From SB11 sp943370295 (GTDB lineage Bacteria > Bacteroidota > Bacteroidia > UBA8524), in assembly GCA_943370295.1 (NCBI GenBank), contig CALRQL020000008.1:62001-126000 (forward strand): 64,000 nt of DNA. Direction: 5' to 3'. Below are positions 42,796 to 51,360 of the stretch, one piece after another. Made by a program: the position numbers and the translations under genes. Below the pieces are notes generated by a model. The model was not told the DNA's origin. It saw only the letters and a program-made list of their open reading frames with translations, and ran no database searches. Position 1 is the first letter of the stretch; the number at the start of each line of letters is the position of its first letter.

Positions 42796-43701
42796 TCACA
42801 TATTAAACCGTATTCCCAAGCCGGTGCCGGTGTATTGTTGGGTAAAATCAAGTCCCCGCCCGTTAAATGTGCCCCATTTAATAAAAAAGTTAAAGCTGCG
42901 GGCATTGTCCTTGGGACGTAACCACAAACCCGCTTCACACATCAGGTATTTAAAGGGTTCTTTGTTTCTATTACTTTTATACAGGCTGTTTTTACCTACA
43001 AAATTGTTATAAATAGCTTCATAAAACCCTTGTGCGTAAACCCAAACCCCGTCCTCTTCAGCAACCCTAAAACGTATGCCGCACTCAAGCGCAAAAGCCC
43101 ATGTTTGCTGACGGACGGCATTGTACAGCAATGGCTCGGTAAAGTAGCGCAACTGCGCACGGTTATAAAAAATCAAACCCTCGTTTAGCGTAGTATATTC
43201 ATCACGAGCCTCCAATCCGTAATATTCAAACGACCGTGCCGAACCGTTATCAAATGCAGTATCGGGTTGTTTGAGGCAATACGCAGAAAAGGATTCAAAA
43301 TCAGTAGCATGCTGGCTTTCGTGGTGGGCACTAATACCTAACCGAAGACTATGACGGGTGCTTTTAAGCATAGGTAGGAAATACACATCGAGGCCGAAAT
43401 TACCCCGCCACAACTGCCACGACATAAACTGTTGCTGTGCCACATCGTGAAGCTCTATATACCCCGAAGTGGCTGCACAGGCATCACCCCAGGGCGTTTT
43501 ATAGCTAACTAAAGGCACGTTGCCGCCCAGCATATTGTACCAGCGACTGTCAAAAAGGCTCATGCGAAGGGTGGGAAAATCAGGACTGATACTAAAATCA
43601 GCCTTTGAGGGTACGGGCAGTAATTGCATGCGCGCAGTGTCTTTTTGTGCAGCAGCAGCTATTGCCCCCAGCAATGCTGCAGTTAGTAAAATTGGTTTCA
43701 T
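42796..43701 (-). CDS. Outer-membrane barrel-like protein of unknown function
   Basis: 301 residues with signal peptide (AIAAAAQ). The rest alternates strands with aromatic girdles (FGLDVYFLPMLKSTRHSLRLG, TWAFALECGIRFRV) and ends in a C-terminal Phe-Asn-Met strand, as outer-membrane barrels do. The SAHHESQHATDF and SWQLWRGNFGLDVYFLP segments recall DUF1207 proteins. Family not certain. Confidence 0.7.
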   Translation of the reverse strand: MKPILLTAALLGAIAAAAQKDTARMQLLPVPSKADFSISPDFPTLRMSLFDSRWYNMLGGNVPLVSYKTPWGDACAATSGYIELHDVAQQQFMSWQLWRGNFGLDVYFLPMLKSTRHSLRLGISAHHESQHATDFESFSAYCLKQPDTAFDNGSARSFEYYGLEARDEYTTLNEGLIFYNRAQLRYFTEPLLYNAVRQQTWAFALECGIRFRVAEEDGVWVYAQGFYEAIYNNFVGKNSLYKSNRNKEPFKYLMCEAGLWLRPKDNARSFNFFIKWGTFNGRGLDFTQQYTGTGLGIRFNM

Positions 43702-43903
43702 AGCGTTGGTTTATAACACTATACAAACCAAATAAGTGTAACCCCTAATAATTTTTGTTACAGTTAAAATTATTCGGATTACTGCTTCCCTTGTTCGTTA
43801 TTACTTTGGGAGGTTAGTTAACTAAACAAACTCCGACTTTCCATATTGAATAAATACGCTCTTACCGACTTAGGAAGAAACACACACACTTTGACAAACT
43901 GCT

Positions 43904-44347
43904 TTACGATGCCCTATACGCATCTAACAATATCTCTTTTAGCGGATTACCGCCATCAATAAACAAACGTCCTTGGGGAACAAGGGCATTAATGATTTTT
44001 TGTAACGCCTGTTTTTCAATTTCGGGGTGTCTCCCGTCCAGCGCGCCTACTCTTACAGCAACGGCAACATCAAACGGCTTTTCACTGCTGTCAAGTTCAA
44101 ACGATTCGATGGCCGCTTGTTTGAAATGCAACTTCCCTGTTTTCATTTCTTCTGTTGAGCTTGAAACAGCCTGCTCAATGGCCTTTGCTGAACGATCAAT
44201 CCCAAGCACATAACCGTTTTTTATCCGTTTGGATAATTCACGCGCCATTGCTCCGGGGCCGCAGCCAATTTCCAATATTCTAATTCCTTCTTTCAATGGC
44301 AAAGTATCTACAGCTTCTGCAAGTCGTTTCGATAACTTATTGCTCAT
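43904..44347 (-). CDS. Class I SAM-dependent methyltransferase
   Basis: 147 residues. Motif I is ILEIGCGPGAMARELSKRI, motif II Asp in VLGIDRSAKAIEQA, and a later strand VPQGRLFIDGG. This is a compact Rossmann methyltransferase, shorter than most; the C-terminal substrate strands are minimal. Starts 17 nt after the hydrolase stop, so it is likely in the same transcript. Substrate unknown. Confidence 0.85.
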   Translation of the reverse strand: MSNKLSKRLAEAVDTLPLKEGIRILEIGCGPGAMARELSKRIKNGYVLGIDRSAKAIEQAVSSSTEEMKTGKLHFKQAAIESFELDSSEKPFDVAVAVRVGALDGRHPEIEKQALQKIINALVPQGRLFIDGGNPLKEILLDAYRAS

Positions 44348-44364
44348 ACTGGTTCTACGTTAAA

Positions 44365-45147
44365 CTATTTTGTTAACGCACAAAAATCAACAAACTGTTT
44401 AAGGGTTGCTACACTTTTTAAAGGCTCTTCCAGTTGGCCCATGTGTCCGCTTTTTTCAAACAAGGTAAACTGGCAACGTTCAATCAAAGAGGCTTGGTAG
44501 CTGGATATCTCGGCAGGAATTAAAGCATCTTCGGCACCGGCAATCACCAACACGGGAATATTGGCATTTTGCAGCACATCCAGCCGTTCGCGGCGCAAGC
44601 GCATAGCTAACAAAGCGTTTATTATTCCTTGTGGGCTACACTCTTTAGCAATGGCAAGGCTTTGCATCAGCAATTCATCGTGTGGTTGACTTTTAGCAAA
44701 CAACCCCGGAATTAGTACCTCCACAAAAGGCACCACCCCCTGATTAGTAACAAAATCAGCTTGTTTCAGGCGGTTTTGTTTCTTCTCGTCGGTATCAGCA
44801 TATGCGGTTGAGTGAAACAAGCCAAAACCGCTTAGTAACTCTGGATGACGTTCGGTCAGTGCAAGTGTCACATAACCGCCCAATGAGTGGCCGATAACAA
44901 TACTTTTTTCAAGCCCTTCAGCACGTAATGTATGGGCAAGGCGGTCAGCCATGTCCTCAATGGTTTCAGGGTTTGCGTTTTCTGCCAAGGGTGTTTGTCC
45001 AAAGCCCGGTAAATCCACACAAACCACTTCGCAAAAAGTGGCTAATTGCGGGGCAATGGCTTCCCAAATACGGGTATCTTCGCAAAAACCGTGAACTAAC
45101 ACCAACGGTTGTCCGCTTCCCCTGCGGGTACTGAAAATTTTTTCCAT
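44365..45147 (-). CDS. Alpha/beta hydrolase
   Basis: 260 residues from ATG 45147 (the longer frame begins at TTG 45153). Oxyanion loop LVHGFCEDTRIW, nucleophile elbow GHSLGGY, acid in AGAEDALIP and His in KSGHMGQLEEP. Resembles BioH/MenH-type esterases, but no pathway context supports a specific one. Upstream partner of the methyltransferase gene. Confidence 0.9.
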   Translation of the reverse strand: MEKIFSTRRGSGQPLVLVHGFCEDTRIWEAIAPQLATFCEVVCVDLPGFGQTPLAENANPETIEDMADRLAHTLRAEGLEKSIVIGHSLGGYVTLALTERHPELLSGFGLFHSTAYADTDEKKQNRLKQADFVTNQGVVPFVEVLIPGLFAKSQPHDELLMQSLAIAKECSPQGIINALLAMRLRRERLDVLQNANIPVLVIAGAEDALIPAEISSYQASLIERCQFTLFEKSGHMGQLEEPLKSVATLKQFVDFCALTK

Positions 45148-45278
45148 GCACAAGTTTACGGGTTTTTACGGTTTCAGCTTTTGTAAAACAGTAACTATTG
45201 ATTCTTATTTAGTAGGCCATGTAAGCTACAGGGCTATTGTTTTTATGATGATTTTTTTGTATATTAAAAGAGTAGAAT

Positions 45279-45926
45279 ATGACGATGAATTTAATTACAG
45301 AAAACTATCCTGCCTATCAAAACAACATTCCGCAAACCGGGCAGCACATCTTGGCCCAACAAACCAACAACATGGTGGTGGTTTATCAGGCATTTAATCC
45401 CCTTATTGCAAACTATTCTATACAAAATCAACAGTTTGGCGGAGGGGCATATAGCCTTAACCGTATGAGCTGGATTAAACCCAATTTTTTATGGATGATG
45501 TATCGTTGCGGCTGGGCGCAAAAAGAAAACCAGCAATACGTTCTGGCTATTTGGATTAAGCAAACCGACTTTGACTACATTCTTTCAAAGGCAGCATATT
45601 CCTCATACAAACAAGGGATATATACAAGTCATGAAGAATGGAAACAGCACCTTGCAACAACTGAAGTGCGCTTGCAATGGGATCCTGACCATGACCCTTA
45701 CGGAAAGTCACTGGAACGCCGAGCTATACAGTTGGGCATGAAGGGAACAATATTAAAGGCTTTTTGTACCGAGATGATTGTGAAGATTGAAGACATTACC
45801 CCTTTTGTGAAAGAACAATATGGGTTTGTTGCTAACCGCGATGCGGAAAAATTAACCGTGGCTTACGAAAGAGTGTACGTGTCCAATGATGAAAAGCTGA
45901 CAAGTTTTTTAGGGTTGGACAGATAG
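45279..45926 (+). CDS. DUF4291 protein
   Basis: 215 residues. RMSWIKPNFLWMMYRCGWA is the characteristic DUF4291 core; VRLQWDPDHDPYGKSLERRAIQLG follows as usual. Cytoplasmic, function unknown. Single gene. The start is ATG 45279, with an alternative ATG two codons later. Confidence 0.9.
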   Translation: MTMNLITENYPAYQNNIPQTGQHILAQQTNNMVVVYQAFNPLIANYSIQNQQFGGGAYSLNRMSWIKPNFLWMMYRCGWAQKENQQYVLAIWIKQTDFDYILSKAAYSSYKQGIYTSHEEWKQHLATTEVRLQWDPDHDPYGKSLERRAIQLGMKGTILKAFCTEMIVKIEDITPFVKEQYGFVANRDAEKLTVAYERVYVSNDEKLTSFLGLDR

Positions 45927-45939
45927 TACCCTTCCTTAC

Positions 45940-46170
45940 TATTTGTTTTGCAGGCAGCATTTAACTTTTCCTTCCCCTTGAGGGGAAGGCGACTTTGGGA
46001 ACGTCGAACTTAGGATATTTCGGGTAGGGGTTTTTTCTCGGCAGGTATACAGACCTGTCGCTATAGATAGAGTGCCCAACTTTCTATCAATAGCATCTGG
46101 ATTTATTCCCGATGGTTTAATCAAAGCTACCTCAACCGCTCCTTTTCCTATGCGTAATGCATAGAAAGAA
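45940..46170 (+). repeat. Repeat-rich intergenic region F
   Basis: The gap 45927-46336 has no convincing gene. It carries the module with CCTTCCCCTTGAGGGGAAGG (about 45968-45987), a composite element in plus orientation (about 46038-46125) with several changes (GCATCTGGATTTATTCCCGATGG), and a CTATGC/GCATAG hairpin at 46148-46164. The remaining 170 bp up to 46336 show only a weak GCCC/GGGC hairpin near 46260-46290. Confidence 0.82.
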
Positions 46171-46336
46171 GGGACACTAACCTAAAGAGTACTTTGAACG
46201 TGTGGCTATTTCTAACGAATCAATCCCGTTGAGGTAATGCAAAAAATTTTATCTTTATGCCCACCCAATGCGGTTGCGGCGGGCATCATGATCATTGATT
46301 TATTTATGATTTTTGACTTGTTGATTTGGAGATTTT

Positions 46337-47167
46337 ATGTTGACTGTAAAAGAGGCTTTTGAAGATTATAAAAATGTAGTTTTTGATACAACTACTATTG
46401 GCTTAAGTTTTTGGAGCCGCTTTTTAGACTATTCTATTGAATTATATTTTGATAAACACCCTGAAAAGAAGAATGGTTGGTTAAGAAAAAGTGTTTTTTC
46501 TGTATTTGATATTAATCCAAATATTAGGAATGGGTACTCAAAACAACACGATATTATACATGAGATTTTAGCTAATGAATTAGGAAATCACAAAGTAGAA
46601 TTATTCGAATGGATGATGAATTTATCGCTATTAAAAATCTATAATGCATTAGAGATATTGTTGTTACGGTCAATACAGCTCAAATATTTCCCTGCCTTGA
46701 AAGACCCGTTATTGGGCAGGAAAGAAATGAATGAGATTGGAAGAGAGATAAAAAATTATTTAAAAATTAAGTCAGTTAATGCAGATACGAATAATAATAG
46801 GTATCTTATAAAATATATTGAACTTAATTCAAATGATTTTATTAATTTTATCAAGTTTCCTGTAAGAATCGACAAAAAAACAAACTGGGAAGATTTTTTT
46901 GAAATGGTATCGATTCTTAGAAATGTCGTTGCGCACAACAATATGCTTGTTACAAATAATACTTTAAATGAGATAAAATCTTGCGGTAAAGATATTTTCG
47001 AACAATATTTTGATTTGAGAAAGACAGTTTCTGGCTCGATTATTTTGTCACCTAAGCAAGATTTGGGTACTTTTTCAAACTTTATTAATTTGTTTAATGA
47101 GTTTGGGTTAAATGCGGTAAAATTCATTTTTGAAGAAAATGACCTTCAATTTTTGGGTCTTGATTAA
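46337..47167 (+). CDS. AT-rich HEPN-like protein of unknown function
   Basis: 276 residues, mainly helical, cytoplasmic. The only motif I recognise is Arg195-Asn-x2-Ala-His200 (ILRNVVAHNNM), which fits the R-x4-6-H motif of HEPN ribonucleases found in toxins and abortive-infection proteins. Much more AT-rich than the neighbours (10 G/C in 46801-46860), and it has a GGAG Shine-Dalgarno-like sequence 5 nt before ATG, unusual here. This suggests recent transfer. A defence or toxin role is possible but unproven. Confidence 0.65.
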   Translation: MLTVKEAFEDYKNVVFDTTTIGLSFWSRFLDYSIELYFDKHPEKKNGWLRKSVFSVFDINPNIRNGYSKQHDIIHEILANELGNHKVELFEWMMNLSLLKIYNALEILLLRSIQLKYFPALKDPLLGRKEMNEIGREIKNYLKIKSVNADTNNNRYLIKYIELNSNDFINFIKFPVRIDKKTNWEDFFEMVSILRNVVAHNNMLVTNNTLNEIKSCGKDIFEQYFDLRKTVSGSIILSPKQDLGTFSNFINLFNEFGLNAVKFIFEENDLQFLGLD

Positions 47168-47317
47168 TGTACCAAACGGATTGCTTCGTTGACCTAAGAA
47201 GGCCTCCTCTCAATGAACGAACGCCGAGCAGGCTTAACAATAACCTATAAACTCCCCACAATTGCCGTAAAACCAAGTCTTTAGTAACAAGCAGTTGAAC
47301 ATTACCCCATTTTGCGC

Positions 47318-47325
47318 TATTTTTG
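47318..47325 (+). promoter_or_regulatory. -7 promoter box TATTTTTG
   Basis: Perfect TAnnTTTG match 17 nt before the ATG of serS. Confidence 0.6.
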
Positions 47326-47342
47326 AGGGCATATAGATTTTT

Positions 47343-48614
47343 ATGTTACAGCTTAGCTATTTACGAGAGAACACAAACGAAGCCATAGAAAGGCTTAGTA
47401 AGAAAATTGCCAACGCAAAAGAAGGCGTAGAGGCTGTTTTGTTGGTTGACGACAAACGCCGCGCAGCACAAAAAGAGCTTGACGATGTTTTGGCAGTCTC
47501 CAACAAATTGGCTAAGGAAATTGGCGACCTGTACAAAAGCGGTCAGCGTGAAAAGGCCGACGAGCTAAAACAACAAACCGTCGTGCAAAAGGAGAAAGAA
47601 AAAACCCTTTTGGGGCAGCTTGAGAAATTGGAAGCCGAGTTGAAAGATGCTTTGGTGATATTGCCCAACGCTCCCAGCCCGATGGTGCCTGTGGGTCGCA
47701 CGCCCGAAGATAACGAGGTAGTAAAAACATGGGGAACGATGCCCGCTTTGCAAGATGGAGCGAAACCCCACTGGGAACTTACCACCCAATACGATTTGAT
47801 TGATTTTGAAACCGGTGCTAAAATTACCGGTGCAGGCTTCCCTGTATACCGCGGCAAAGGAGCAAGGTTGCAACGTGCCCTTATTAACTTCTTTTTGGAT
47901 GAAGGCTTAAAAGCCGGATATTTCGAAATTCAGCCACCGATTTTTATTAACGAGGACAGCGGTTTCGGTACGGGTCAGTTACCCGATAAAGAAGGACAGA
48001 TGTACCATATGCAGTTGGATAACTTGTACGCTATTCCAACGGCAGAAGTGCCCATTACCAACTTGTACCGTGATGTGATTGTGCGCGAGGATGAACTACC
48101 CATTAAAAACATGGGCTATACGCCTTGCTTCCGTCGCGAGGCAGGCAGTTATGGCAAAGACGTTCGCGGCTTGAACCGTTTACACCAGTTTGACAAAGTG
48201 GAGATTGTGCAGGTAACCACTCCCGAAAAATCGTACGAAACGTTGGAGCAAATGAGCGAATACGTTCAAAGCCTGTTGCAAAAGCTTGAGTTGCACTACC
48301 GCGTATTGCGCTTGTGCGGTGGTGATATGAGCTTTGCCAGTGCCCTTACGTATGATATGGAGGTGTACAGTGCAGCCCAGCAACGTTGGTTAGAGGTGAG
48401 CTCGGTATCAAACTTTGAGACCTTCCAAGCCAACCGTTTGAAGTTGCGTTATAAAAACAGCGAGGGTAAAAATATTATCGCTCATACACTAAACGGCAGT
48501 GCGCTGGCGTTACCCCGTATTGTAGCTGCATTACTCGAAAACAACCAAACCCCTGACGGAATTGTGTTGCCCAAAGTATTGCACCCCTACACGGGCTTTG
48601 AAATCATAAAATAA
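47343..48614 (+). CDS. serS: Seryl-tRNA synthetase
   Basis: 423 residues, cytoplasmic class II synthetase. The N-terminal coiled-coil arm (about 30-110) is rich in Lys/Glu. The catalytic domain has NLYAIPTAEVPITNLYRD and motif 2 CFRREAGSYGKDVRGLNRLHQFDKVE, motif 3 LNGSALALPRIVAALLE. Complete and normal in size. Charges tRNA-Ser. Confidence 0.98.
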   Translation: MLQLSYLRENTNEAIERLSKKIANAKEGVEAVLLVDDKRRAAQKELDDVLAVSNKLAKEIGDLYKSGQREKADELKQQTVVQKEKEKTLLGQLEKLEAELKDALVILPNAPSPMVPVGRTPEDNEVVKTWGTMPALQDGAKPHWELTTQYDLIDFETGAKITGAGFPVYRGKGARLQRALINFFLDEGLKAGYFEIQPPIFINEDSGFGTGQLPDKEGQMYHMQLDNLYAIPTAEVPITNLYRDVIVREDELPIKNMGYTPCFRREAGSYGKDVRGLNRLHQFDKVEIVQVTTPEKSYETLEQMSEYVQSLLQKLELHYRVLRLCGGDMSFASALTYDMEVYSAAQQRWLEVSSVSNFETFQANRLKLRYKNSEGKNIIAHTLNGSALALPRIVAALLENNQTPDGIVLPKVLHPYTGFEIIK

Positions 48615-48617
48615 ACG

Positions 48618-49106
48618 TTGTTAAAACACATCATATATACACTGGTAGGCTCTGTGTGGGCTTTATCGGCGGCAGCACAAGGAAACGGCTGTTTCGATGA
48701 TTTTGCTAAAAATCCTACCTACCAGTGTAATACTCCCTTTAACCCTGTTTGCGCTTGCGACGGCAAAACCTACTTTAACGAGTGTGATGCTATTAACCAC
48801 GGGGGAATACAGAATTTTAGTTATACCACAGGGGTTTGCGGCGATTGGGAAATGTTTATAGGCCAAGATGCCCCTAATAGGATGATTAAAGCCTCCTTTC
48901 AGTTTAAAAACAGCGGAGGCAGCCTCACCTTTATGATTGTGGATATATACGGCAACGTGGTGCAGCAGCAGTTTATCAATAGTGTAAACAGTTTTCCTAT
49001 CCAGTTGGATATTAGCACCGTTTCTTTTACCCCGGGCATTTACATTGCGTACGCCTTTGGCGGTAACTACCGCAAAACCATCAAATTTTCGGCAGGGAAT
49101 TTTTAA
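48618..49106 (+). CDS. Secreted Kazal-domain protein with T9SS-like tail
   Basis: 162 residues. Signal peptide (ALSAAAQG) is followed by a Kazal-type inhibitor fold at about residues 25-75: NPVCACDGKTYFNECDAINHG ... TTGVCGD with the expected Cys pattern. The last 80 residues (VDIYGNVVQQQFINS, then FTPGIYIAYAFGGNYRKTIKF) look like a T9SS type A sorting domain. Likely a secreted protease inhibitor. The start is TTG 48618, 3 nt after serS. Confidence 0.8.
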   Translation: MLKHIIYTLVGSVWALSAAAQGNGCFDDFAKNPTYQCNTPFNPVCACDGKTYFNECDAINHGGIQNFSYTTGVCGDWEMFIGQDAPNRMIKASFQFKNSGGSLTFMIVDIYGNVVQQQFINSVNSFPIQLDISTVSFTPGIYIAYAFGGNYRKTIKFSAGNF

Positions 49107-49129
49107 TTTCAGTATCTTCACATCTTAGT

Positions 49130-49333
49130 ATGAAAGAAATAATTTTTATTGTTGAGGAAAGTCCTGAAGGAGGATTTATGGCAAAAGGCTTAGGAGTTTC
49201 TATTTTTACAGAAGCCGATACTGCTGAAGAGTTGAAAGCAGCTGTTAAAGATGCCGTACACTGCCATTTTGATGATAATGACCCAAAATTAATACGTTTG
49301 CATTACGTTAAGGACGAGGTTTTTGCTGCATGA
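49130..49333 (+). CDS. HicB-like antitoxin (short form)
   Basis: 67 residues: IIFIVEESPEGGFMAKGLGVSIFTEADTAEELKAAVKDAV is the partial RNase H-like fold of HicB, ending in HYVKDEVFAA. It lacks the C-terminal ribbon-helix-helix or HTH domain of full HicB antitoxins. The stop overlaps the toxin ATG by 4 nt (ATGA). Neutralises HicA by direct binding, if the call is right. Confidence 0.82.
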   Translation: MKEIIFIVEESPEGGFMAKGLGVSIFTEADTAEELKAAVKDAVHCHFDDNDPKLIRLHYVKDEVFAA

Positions 49334-49572
49334 AACTGCCCCGCGATATTACCGCGCAAGAGCTGATAAAAGCAATGAAAAAATTGGGTTACAAGGAAAC
49401 CCGGCAAAGTGGAAGCCATATACGGTTAACTACTGTGACTAATGGAGAACATCATATTACAGTGCCCAATCATAAACCGTTAAAAACCGGCACTCTTTCT
49501 GCAATTATCGCTGATGTTGCTTTGCATTTTAAGAAAACAAAAGAAGAAATCATACTAGTGTTATTTGGTTAG
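49330..49572 (+). CDS. HicA-family toxin (mRNA interferase)
   Basis: 80 residues, double-stranded-RNA-binding-like fold. The SGSHIRLTT segment holds the conserved His30, and HHITVPNHKPLKTGTLSAII is the second hallmark. The order antitoxin then toxin with a 4-nt overlap is one of the known HicAB layouts. Cleaves mRNA when free. Confidence 0.9.
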   Translation: MKLPRDITAQELIKAMKKLGYKETRQSGSHIRLTTVTNGEHHITVPNHKPLKTGTLSAIIADVALHFKKTKEEIILVLFG

Positions 49573-49613
49573 CATAGTTTTTTAAACCGCTGAAAATTAT
49601 CTTCGCAATTGCT

Positions 49614-49985
49614 ATGCAAATCACTAAAGACAATAAACTTCGTAAACTGGTATTAGTGGGCGATAAGGTATTGATAAAGCCCAAAAACTTTAGCGATAAA
49701 ACCAAAAGCGGTCTTTACCTGCCCCAAGGTGTGTATGAAAAAGACGAGGTGCAAACGGGTACCATTGTACAAATAGGCCCCGGATATCCCATTCCTAATT
49801 TTGAAGACGATAGCGAAAGCTGGAAACCCCAAAGCAAAATGAAATACTTGTCCCTGCAAGCACAAGATAACGATGTGGCAGTGTTTTTACGAAAAGGGGC
49901 TTATGAGGTAGAATACGAAGGCGAAAAGTATTTAATAGTTCCCCATCACGCAATTTTGATGCTGATTAGGGATGAGGAACTATAA
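49614..49985 (+). CDS. GroES-like co-chaperonin paralogue
   Basis: 123 residues with a Cpn10 fold: LVLVGDKVLIKPKNFSDKTKSGLYLP, TIVQIGPGYPIP, and YLIVPHHAILMLIRDEE at the end. The mobile-loop region is altered (KTKSGLYLPQ) and there is an extra insertion EDDSESWKPQSKMKYLSL. No groEL gene is next to it. This stand-alone relative is known in Bacteroidota, partner unknown. Confidence 0.88.
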   Translation: MQITKDNKLRKLVLVGDKVLIKPKNFSDKTKSGLYLPQGVYEKDEVQTGTIVQIGPGYPIPNFEDDSESWKPQSKMKYLSLQAQDNDVAVFLRKGAYEVEYEGEKYLIVPHHAILMLIRDEEL

Positions 49986-49994
49986 GTAGAGTCT

Positions 49995-51140
49995 TTATTT
50001 AACCTGCAACGCTTGTTCCAAGTCGGCAAGCAAGTCTTCAATATCTTCAACCCCTACGCTAAGGCGCAAAAGACCATCGCTAACGCCTGCTTTTTCGCGT
50101 TCTTCTTTGGGAATGCTGGCGTGCGTCATGCTGGCAGGGTGACCGATTAATGATTCAACACCACCCAACGATTCGGCCAATGAAAATACCTCAAACGATG
50201 AAGCCACACGGAAGGCCTCTTCTTTATCATCGCCTTTAAGGGTAAAGCTAATCATACCGCCAAAATCGCGCATTTGTTTGCGGGCAATTTCATAGCCGGG
50301 GCTGTCCTCAAAACCGGGCCAATATACTTTGCCTACACGTGGGTGTTGGCGCAAGTAATGGGCAATGGTGCGGCCGTTGCTGCAATGGCGCTCCATACGT
50401 AAATGCAGGGTTTTTATACCGCGCAATACCAAAAAGCTGTCCATAGGGCCGGGAGTAGCTCCGCAGCTATTGTGTATAAAGGCCAGTTGCTCATACAAGC
50501 TGTCGCTGTTCATGCACAATGCACCCATTACCACATCGCTGTGGCCGCCCAAATATTTGGTAACGCTGTGCATTACAATATCAGCACCCAAATCCAAAGG
50601 ATTTTGAAGGTAGGGAGACGCAAATGTGTTATCCACTGCCAGTGTAATGTTGTGTTGCTTGGTAATAGCAGCTATGGCAGCAATATCAATAATCTTACAA
50701 GTGGGGTTGGTAGGAGTTTCCATCCAAACCAGTTTGGTAGCGGGGCTAATGTGTTGTTTCAGATTATCTGCCACTGTTAAATCAACAAACTTAAAGCTGA
50801 TGCCAAAGTGGGCAAACACTTTGGTAAACATACGGTAAGTGCCGCCGTACAAATCATCGGCGCAAATTACCTCATCGCCGGGGCGCATTAGCTTGGCTAC
50901 TGCATCAATAGCACCCATACCGCTGCTAAAGCACAAGCCGTATTTAGCATTTTCCAAAGCGGCTATACAATCTTCCAACGCCTTGCGGGTTGGGTTTTTG
51001 CCGCGTGCGTAAGCATACCCCTTGTGGTTACCCGGGCTTTCTTGCACATAAGTACTGGTTTGGAAAATAGGAGTCATAATAGCTCCTGTGGTTGGGTCGG
51101 GCTCTTGTCCTGCGTGTATGGCTTTTGTTCCGAATTTCAT
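49995..51140 (-). CDS. Cystathionine gamma-synthase/beta-lyase-family PLP enzyme
   Basis: 381 residues. TKAIHAGQEPDPTTGAIMTPI at the start, YAYARGKNPTR, the PLP-binding Lys in HSVTKYLGGHSDV, and SLGGVESLIGHPASMTH near the end are the Cys/Met-metabolism PLP signatures. It works in transsulfuration or methionine synthesis; the exact member (synthase or lyase) cannot be decided from motifs. A -7 box lies about 97 nt upstream. Confidence 0.93.
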   Translation of the reverse strand: MKFGTKAIHAGQEPDPTTGAIMTPIFQTSTYVQESPGNHKGYAYARGKNPTRKALEDCIAALENAKYGLCFSSGMGAIDAVAKLMRPGDEVICADDLYGGTYRMFTKVFAHFGISFKFVDLTVADNLKQHISPATKLVWMETPTNPTCKIIDIAAIAAITKQHNITLAVDNTFASPYLQNPLDLGADIVMHSVTKYLGGHSDVVMGALCMNSDSLYEQLAFIHNSCGATPGPMDSFLVLRGIKTLHLRMERHCSNGRTIAHYLRQHPRVGKVYWPGFEDSPGYEIARKQMRDFGGMISFTLKGDDKEEAFRVASSFEVFSLAESLGGVESLIGHPASMTHASIPKEEREKAGVSDGLLRLSVGVEDIEDLLADLEQALQVK

Positions 51141-51237
51141 CTTCGTTGTCGGTTATTTGTTATCAGTTATTGGGATGGCAGTTGGCTCTTGTGATACTAA
51201 TAGCCAAAGTCCAATTGTTAAAAGCATTTTGCTGCTG

Positions 51238-51245
51238 CAAACCTA
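51238..51245 (-). promoter_or_regulatory. -7 promoter box TAGGTTTG
   Basis: Perfect TAnnTTTG match, giving the PLP enzyme gene a leader of about 90 nt, longer than most here. I see no riboswitch fold in it. Confidence 0.45.
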
Positions 51246-51360
51246 CGGGTTTTTGACAAGACTGTTTGACGGGAAACGGCGATAAATTTTTAGTCTGCAA
51301 AAAAATTTTACTTCTGCGTAGGGGTATTGTTTCATTCGATTGTCATTAATACATAAAACA

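Noticed and set aside
46240..46336. Small RNA or promoter from TATCTTTA near 46248
   Set aside because: The box deviates from TAnnTTTG in its last base, and the following GCCC/GGGC hairpin is weak and lacks a T-run.
51141..51237. Riboswitch in the leader of the cystathionine synthase/lyase gene
   Set aside because: The roughly 90-nt leader invites a SAM-type riboswitch, but I could not find its conserved helices or pseudoknot bases by eye.
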